Of a stretch of 64,000 nucleotides of DNA, positions 59,595 through 64,000 are shown piece after piece (positions within the stretch are counted from its first letter, which is position 1; each line of letters opens with the position of its first letter). The stretch lies in the NCBI RefSeq assembly GCF_017472245.1, contig NZ_JAFUQR010000005.1, positions 186,001 to 250,000 on the forward strand, written 5' to 3'. The translations under genes and the position numbers were made by a program. Under the pieces are notes generated by a model, which worked only from the letters and a program-made list of their open reading frames with translations, ran no database searches and was not told where the DNA came from. Source of the DNA: Chlamydia sp. Lineage in GTDB: Bacteria > Chlamydiota > Chlamydiia > Chlamydiales > Chlamydiaceae.

Positions 59595-60657
59595 ATATCC
59601 TTAATAGCAATCCAATGCCACACATATTAGCAATTAAAGAAGAACCTCCCTGACTAAAAAATGGTAAATTCACCCCTTTGCTAGGTAATAGACCAGACAC
59701 AACTCCTAAATTAATAAAAGCTTGCATTCCAATGATCACAGTGATCGAAATGGCAAGAGTAGCTCCTGATAAAAGGGATGCCCTCATAGCAATGACATAT
59801 CCGCTATAAATAACCCCCATATACAGAAGAATCAATAGAAGCATTCCAATAAAACCAAACTCCTCAGCATAGATAGCAGCAATATAATCATTTTGGGCTT
59901 CCGGAAGATATGTCAATTTCTGCAAACCTTTTCCCGGACCTTTACCCAACATACCTCCTGATCCTGCAGCAATCTTTGCTTGATAAGGCTGATGCCCTTT
60001 CCCTTTAATATCTAATTCCGGGTGTAAATACACTTGTAAACGATTCCGAACGTAAGGCAATCGATAAGCAAAAGTACCTCCAACACAAAGGATACAAAGT
60101 AGAGGAACAAGCCAATAACGTAATTTTACTGCAGTTACAATAAACACTGGGATCAATGAAAAAGCGATTACTGCAGCCGACCCATTATCTGGCTCAATAG
60201 CTATCAAAAAAATGGGAACAAACAGCACGGAAACGAAAGCAACAAAGTACTTAAAACTACTCCGAATAGCAGCCCTTGTAGTTAAATATTCAATCGCAAC
60301 ACAAGGAACTAAGTATTTAACAAACTCAGAAGGCTGTAGCGTTAACTGACCTACTCCTAACCAACGTCTAGCCCCATTTCTACAAACTCCTAAACCAGGA
60401 ATCAGAACTATTACCAGAGCAATTCCTACAACAATAAGGAGCAATGGACTCAATTTAAGAAAATCTTTCCATCCTAGGACATAGACTAATGAAGAAACCC
60501 CCAACCCCAGACCTAGATAAGTAATTTGCCGGATCAACGCTTTATGTGTACTACATGATAAAGCGCGATCTAGAACCTCTGCTGAAGAAGTATCAAATAC
60601 CATAATCAACCCGAGGGAAAAGATCCCTAATAAACAGGAAATCAGGCACCATTTCAT
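59503..60657 (-). CDS. ftsW: SEDS glycosyltransferase/lipid II polymerase FtsW
   Basis: This 384-residue SEDS protein has about ten membrane segments. It has NGARRWLGVGQLTLQPSEFVK (the SEDS RW-x-x-x-G...QPSE motif), the AGSGGMLGKGPGKGLQKLTYLPEAQNDYI loop and PSKGVNLPFFSQGGSSLIAN near the C-terminus. The last 30 residues are a charged tail encoded within the murG start. It acts in septal peptidoglycan polymerisation, although chlamydiae lack FtsZ. Confidence 0.95.
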   Translation of the reverse strand: MKWCLISCLLGIFSLGLIMVFDTSSAEVLDRALSCSTHKALIRQITYLGLGLGVSSLVYVLGWKDFLKLSPLLLIVVGIALVIVLIPGLGVCRNGARRWLGVGQLTLQPSEFVKYLVPCVAIEYLTTRAAIRSSFKYFVAFVSVLFVPIFLIAIEPDNGSAAVIAFSLIPVFIVTAVKLRYWLVPLLCILCVGGTFAYRLPYVRNRLQVYLHPELDIKGKGHQPYQAKIAAGSGGMLGKGPGKGLQKLTYLPEAQNDYIAAIYAEEFGFIGMLLLILLYMGVIYSGYVIAMRASLLSGATLAISITVIIGMQAFINLGVVSGLLPSKGVNLPFFSQGGSSLIANMCGIGLLLRICDEENQQNRIGCGGNRRTHHSRFSSKRDIY

Positions 60658-60673
60658 AGTAACAGCTAGAAGC

Positions 60674-61414
60674 CTAACGAATTCGTAATCTGTCTCCTGG
60701 ACGCAACCTACGAGCCTTTTGCTCGTCTAGCCCGTTCAACTTTAGTAACTCATCTAATCGAATCCCATTACTCAAAGCAATAGCCCAAGGACTATCTCCT
60801 TCCTTAACAACGTAATAGTCTTCAGGATTCGGGGTTTTTACTTGAATATCTTGTTCTACTTTACTTGTTTTTGGCACACGCAAAACTTGTCCTATCTGCA
60901 ATTGCGTCGAAGACAAATCATTGAACTGCATTAGAACAGAAACTGTGGTATGATGTGCTCTGGCTATCCGCTCTAAAACGTCTCCTTTTTTAACAATCAC
61001 TGTAGAAAATTCTTCTTTCTCTTGAGGTTTGTCTGGAGCAACGGTACTGACAACAGGAATTTCAGGAATAGTAGAAGTAGAGATCTCTTTGGAAACAGTA
61101 GGAGCTTCTTTAGGAGAGAGGCTCTTCTTATCGGTCTCAGAAGGTAGATTTTTATCTGTGAATTGCGCAGCAAGTTCTGCCTTAGAGACTACGGGATTTC
61201 TAACAACCTGAGTAGGCTTCGCTATCACCTCAGGATTCTTCTCCGGACTTGGCGATGCCTTGGCAACAACAGGAACCGGCTCTAAAATTTTAATAGGCGA
61301 TATCTTTTGTGGATACTCGATCTCTTGCTCCGAATGCCGTGCAGTTACAAATAGCACTACCAATAGCACAGCATTCACAGCAGCAGCTATAATCATCGTG
61401 TTTCTACGATTCAT
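60674..61414 (-). CDS. nlpD: LysM-repeat envelope protein (annotated NlpD-like)
   Basis: This 246-residue protein has an N-terminal membrane anchor (about residues 5-22, TMIIAAAVNAVLLVVLFVTA). A Pro/Lys/Glu-rich linker follows, then two LysM modules at the C-terminus (VKKGDVLERIARAHHTTVSV and VKEGDSPWAIALSNGIRLDE). Unlike true NlpD there is no M23 peptidase domain, so it is more likely a peptidoglycan-binding protein than an amidase activator. It overlaps murD by 4 bases (ATGA). Confidence 0.88.
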   Translation of the reverse strand: MNRRNTMIIAAAVNAVLLVVLFVTARHSEQEIEYPQKISPIKILEPVPVVAKASPSPEKNPEVIAKPTQVVRNPVVSKAELAAQFTDKNLPSETDKKSLSPKEAPTVSKEISTSTIPEIPVVSTVAPDKPQEKEEFSTVIVKKGDVLERIARAHHTTVSVLMQFNDLSSTQLQIGQVLRVPKTSKVEQDIQVKTPNPEDYYVVKEGDSPWAIALSNGIRLDELLKLNGLDEQKARRLRPGDRLRIR

Positions 61415-62661
61415 AACAGAACCTCTTCCATCCCAACCAACTGCTTAAACATTACCCCACGCTCTTCATAGCTCCGGAATTGATCAAAACTAGCGCAAGC
61501 TGGAGACAACAAAACTACATCTCCAGGCACTGCTTGCTCTTCGGCACATAGCAAAGCCTCTTGTAAATTCCCAACTACTGTTACCGGAAATTCTTCAAGA
61601 TCTCGAGCAATCTCCTGAGCACACTCCCCCATAGCAATCACACACTTAGCAGTCTTACGCAAAGAAGGAAGTAGTGAGGAAAAGGCGCATCCCTTACTTC
61701 TCCCTCCGAGAATAACAATCGCACGATTTCCTATGCCTAAAAGAGCTTTTTCCGTAGCACCTACAGTGGTTGCCTTACTATCATTGATATAATATACGCC
61801 TCGCTTTTTTCCTAGATACTCCATCCTATGCGGAGGCTTTTTAAACGTCGCTACAGCCTCTATAAAAACGGATGCCGGTATCGAAAATTCTGCTTTAGCA
61901 AGGAGATAAGCACAACAGTAGTTGTACTTATCATGCAAGTACAATGGTTTTAATGCACTTTCTTTATCGAGTAAACGAACGAACGTCTGAACTTCTTCGA
62001 CGTAAACACGTCCACAAAAGCTCTCATCTCCAACCCAAACATCTCCTGGTTCATGCATGCATAAGGCTAGGTTCTGTTTTGCTCGACAGTATTCCGAAAA
62101 ATTGCCATGGTAATCTAAATGATTATTCGAGACATTCAGAATCATACCTCCTGATAAGGCTGGATAATGATTCTCTTGATCCGCAAGCTGAAAGGAACTG
62201 ATCTCTACAATCCGTACCCCATGATTCTGCATGCCATCCAAGATCGGAATCCCTACATTCCCCATAGCGAAAGCTGGAATCCCAGCTTTTTTTAACAGAT
62301 GTTCTAGAAACAGCGTTGTAGTAGTTTTTCCTGTAGTTCCTGTAATTCCAAAAGCTTTCATTTCTAAAAATTGTTCGCTTTGAAAAGCAAGCTGAATATC
62401 TGTCATGACAGGAATTTGCAGAGCTCTTGCTGCTTTTACCCACGGATGGTCTTTGGAAACACCGGGAGAACGGACAACATAATCTATTTGCGCAGGGAAA
62501 TCTGCATTCTCTGAATATTTTTCATGAATATGAGGACAATTTTGCATGGCGTAACTAGAACTATCCACGCCTAATACATACACCCCCCTTTGAACAAGAA
62601 AACGCGCAACCGATCTTCCTGAGATACCTAATCCAATGACAGCAGCACGTTTTAATCCCAT
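61411..62661 (-). CDS. murD: UDP-N-acetylmuramoylalanine-D-glutamate ligase
   Basis: From ATG at 62661 (MGLKRAAVIGLGISGRSVARF) the protein is 416 residues; an ATG seven codons upstream is less family-like. The ATP loop is GTTGKTTTTLFLEHL; NDSKATTVGATEKAL and LLSPACASFDQF are Mur ligase motifs. It adds D-Glu to UDP-MurNAc-L-Ala. It starts 11 bases after mraY. Confidence 0.96.
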   Translation of the reverse strand: MGLKRAAVIGLGISGRSVARFLVQRGVYVLGVDSSSYAMQNCPHIHEKYSENADFPAQIDYVVRSPGVSKDHPWVKAARALQIPVMTDIQLAFQSEQFLEMKAFGITGTTGKTTTTLFLEHLLKKAGIPAFAMGNVGIPILDGMQNHGVRIVEISSFQLADQENHYPALSGGMILNVSNNHLDYHGNFSEYCRAKQNLALCMHEPGDVWVGDESFCGRVYVEEVQTFVRLLDKESALKPLYLHDKYNYCCAYLLAKAEFSIPASVFIEAVATFKKPPHRMEYLGKKRGVYYINDSKATTVGATEKALLGIGNRAIVILGGRSKGCAFSSLLPSLRKTAKCVIAMGECAQEIARDLEEFPVTVVGNLQEALLCAEEQAVPGDVVLLSPACASFDQFRSYEERGVMFKQLVGMEEVLL

Positions 62662-62672
62662 CCACGCCTCCA

Positions 62673-63683
62673 CTAATTCCAAAATACTGCGACGATCCCG
62701 ATCACAACACAGACAAACTCAACGAACCAAAAATTACGCACGACAGCTTTTTCTGACATCCCTTTATACTCGTAGTGATGGTGTAGAGGGGAACAAAGAA
62801 AAACCCTTTTTTTTCTTAGTTTACAACTCCCAACCTGTATAATAACGGATAGAGACTCAAGAACAAAAATGCCTCCCATAAATAGCAACATAAACTCAGC
62901 TCGTAGCAATACGGCACTGATCCCAAGCATCCCACCTAAAAATAAAGATCCTGTATCTCCCATAAAAATGCGAGCAGGAGATCGATTGTAATATAAAAAT
63001 CCCAAACAACTTCCTGCCAGTGCAGCCAAAAGCACACCACAAACTAGAGTCCATGGAGCACTACTTGCAAAAGTAACAACAAGCATTCCTAAACAAGCCA
63101 TAACCATAGCTCCTGCCGCAAGACCATCTAATCCATCGGTAAGATTAACGGAGTTACTCGTTCCAACAATCGCAAGTGTTGCAATAGTAAAACAAAAGAG
63201 ATAACTCAACCAACAATTAGGTAGAGATATTCCCCCAATAAAAGGAAGCTGCATAAGCAGAAAACTTTCTTTATAGGCAGCCATGATAGGAATAACAGCT
63301 CCTACAGCCAAGCCATTTTGTATCAAAAATTTGCGTTTGGCAGATAAACCATGACCAGTCTTACGTTGATTTTTGATTTGGTCATCGTGCCAACCTAACC
63401 ACCCCCATAGGAGAGCCACCCCAACAAAAAACCATGTCAACCAAAGATCCCAAGGTAACAAAACAAGAAACACAAGAATTACTGCACAAACAAAAACGAG
63501 TCCACCAGCTGTGGGAATACGAGCTTTATCCTTATGTAGTAACACCAATGTTTCACAATAATCTTTGTGGATCTGGTCTTGTACACCTCGTTTTTTTAAC
63601 CAAAAAATAAGAGGTTTTGTCAATACGAGACTAAAAAGCAGTCCTATGAAAAACGCTTTCAAAGCATATAATAGAGAGAACAT
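62673..63683 (-). CDS. mraY: Phospho-N-acetylmuramoyl-pentapeptide transferase
   Basis: This 336-residue polytopic protein has the MraY signatures NLTDGLDGLAAGAMV, the aspartate-containing WHDDQIKN loop, FMGDTGSLFLGGMLG and the C-terminal SPLHHHYEYKG with NFWFVEFV. It makes lipid I by moving phospho-MurNAc-pentapeptide to undecaprenyl phosphate. It sits between murF and murD in the minus-strand wall cluster. Confidence 0.97.
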   Translation of the reverse strand: MFSLLYALKAFFIGLLFSLVLTKPLIFWLKKRGVQDQIHKDYCETLVLLHKDKARIPTAGGLVFVCAVILVFLVLLPWDLWLTWFFVGVALLWGWLGWHDDQIKNQRKTGHGLSAKRKFLIQNGLAVGAVIPIMAAYKESFLLMQLPFIGGISLPNCWLSYLFCFTIATLAIVGTSNSVNLTDGLDGLAAGAMVMACLGMLVVTFASSAPWTLVCGVLLAALAGSCLGFLYYNRSPARIFMGDTGSLFLGGMLGISAVLLRAEFMLLFMGGIFVLESLSVIIQVGSCKLRKKRVFLCSPLHHHYEYKGMSEKAVVRNFWFVEFVCVVIGIVAVFWN

Positions 63684-63819
63684 CTTTTTTCTCTTTTTTT
63701 ATGAAGGAGACTGCTCACAATAAGCTCCTAATCTCCAACCTAAGTCTCCAAAACACAATAAAAACTAGAAAAATTTAAAAGGTAGCCGCTCCTCTCCCCC
63801 AAAAGGCCTTTATTCTCAT

Positions 63820-64000
63820 CTAAGAAATAGAAAAGCACGGCAACAAAGTCTCTAATTCTAAACTACGTGATCCTTTAAGAAGAATAACATCTCCCTGATG
63901 AACTAAAGGCTTAACCACATCAATAATCTCACTCGCAGAGCTATAAAAGCCTGTTAGACAATCAGTATCCTGTACCACTTCCTTTACGGGTAACCACTTC
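63820..64000 (-). CDS. murF: UDP-MurNAc-tripeptide-D-Ala-D-Ala ligase, C-terminal end (partial)
   Basis: Only the last 60 codons are in the window, ending at the stop at 63820-63822. The visible part (FYSSASEIIDVVKPLVHQGD, then VILLKGSRSLELETLL) matches the MurF C-terminal domain, where GD-x-x-L-x-KGSR is conserved. Its position next to mraY fits the wall cluster order. A 136-base gap separates it from mraY. Confidence 0.88.
   Translation of the reverse strand, partial: KWLPVKEVVQDTDCLTGFYSSASEIIDVVKPLVHQGDVILLKGSRSLELETLLPCFSIS

Overview
The window is a contiguous piece of a Chlamydia chromosome from the C. trachomatis / C. muridarum / C. suis group. Evidence is a polymorphic membrane protein (PmpD), the fused glycyl-tRNA synthetase GlyQS, the fused MurC-Ddl, a plastid-type PlsB, and gene order that matches, from memory, C. 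trachomatis CT812 down to CT756 with the numbering running in reverse. Several proteins (PmpD, LysS, RnpA) differ clearly from the C. trachomatis sequences I remember, so C. muridarum or C. suis fits better than C. trachomatis; that is inference. No phage, insertion sequence, CRISPR array or plasticity-zone material is seen.

Layout. 1-8.3 kb: the 5' part of pmpD, then plsX-rpmF-yceD on the minus strand, and divergent rng-plsB. 8.4-13.9 kb: an M16 protease lipoprotein, a putative cation antiporter, a small unknown ORF, and ispE. 13.9-16.3 kb: ribosomal and translation genes (rplI, rpsR, rpsF, pth, rplY), then tRNA-Gln. 16.9-22.4 kb: glgA, pgsA, glyQS. 22.4-29.8 kb: two small exported proteins, dnaG, mutS, uvrC. 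29.8-38 kb: an Asp23 protein, a GYF_2 membrane protein, rpsN, rpmJ, rpmH, rnpA, two thioredoxin-fold exported proteins, cysS and lysS. 38-46.9 kb: priA, a frameshifted bioF-like gene, the fatty-acid salvage pair aasC-plsC, a cysQ-like phosphatase and an amino-acid dehydrogenase. 47-55.5 kb: ppa, a Nudix hydrolase, fabF, rsfS, a coiled-coil protein, mqnC, miaA, rsbV and an FtsQ-like protein. 55.6-64 kb: a KH protein with a Cys/His tail, then the minus-strand wall and division cluster murF-mraY-murD-nlpD-ftsW-murG-murC/ddl.

Functional threads. Phospholipid synthesis recurs: plsX, plsB, plsC, aasC, pgsA and fabF let the cell charge host or self-made acyl chains onto ACP and glycerol-3-phosphate. 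The muramyl precursor pathway from MurF through MraY, MurG, MurC, MurD and Ddl, plus FtsW and an FtsQ-like protein, supports septal peptidoglycan. Three related exported thioredoxin-fold proteins show progressive loss of the CxxC site. The genome is tightly packed: genes overlap, and several terminators lie at or inside the coding ends of convergent neighbours.

No wholly new system was found. The best leads are the broken bioF-like gene beside the lipid-salvage pair, the degenerate thioredoxin family, the metal-binding-like tail on the KH protein, the zinc-free L36/S14 pair, and two small ORFs of unknown function.
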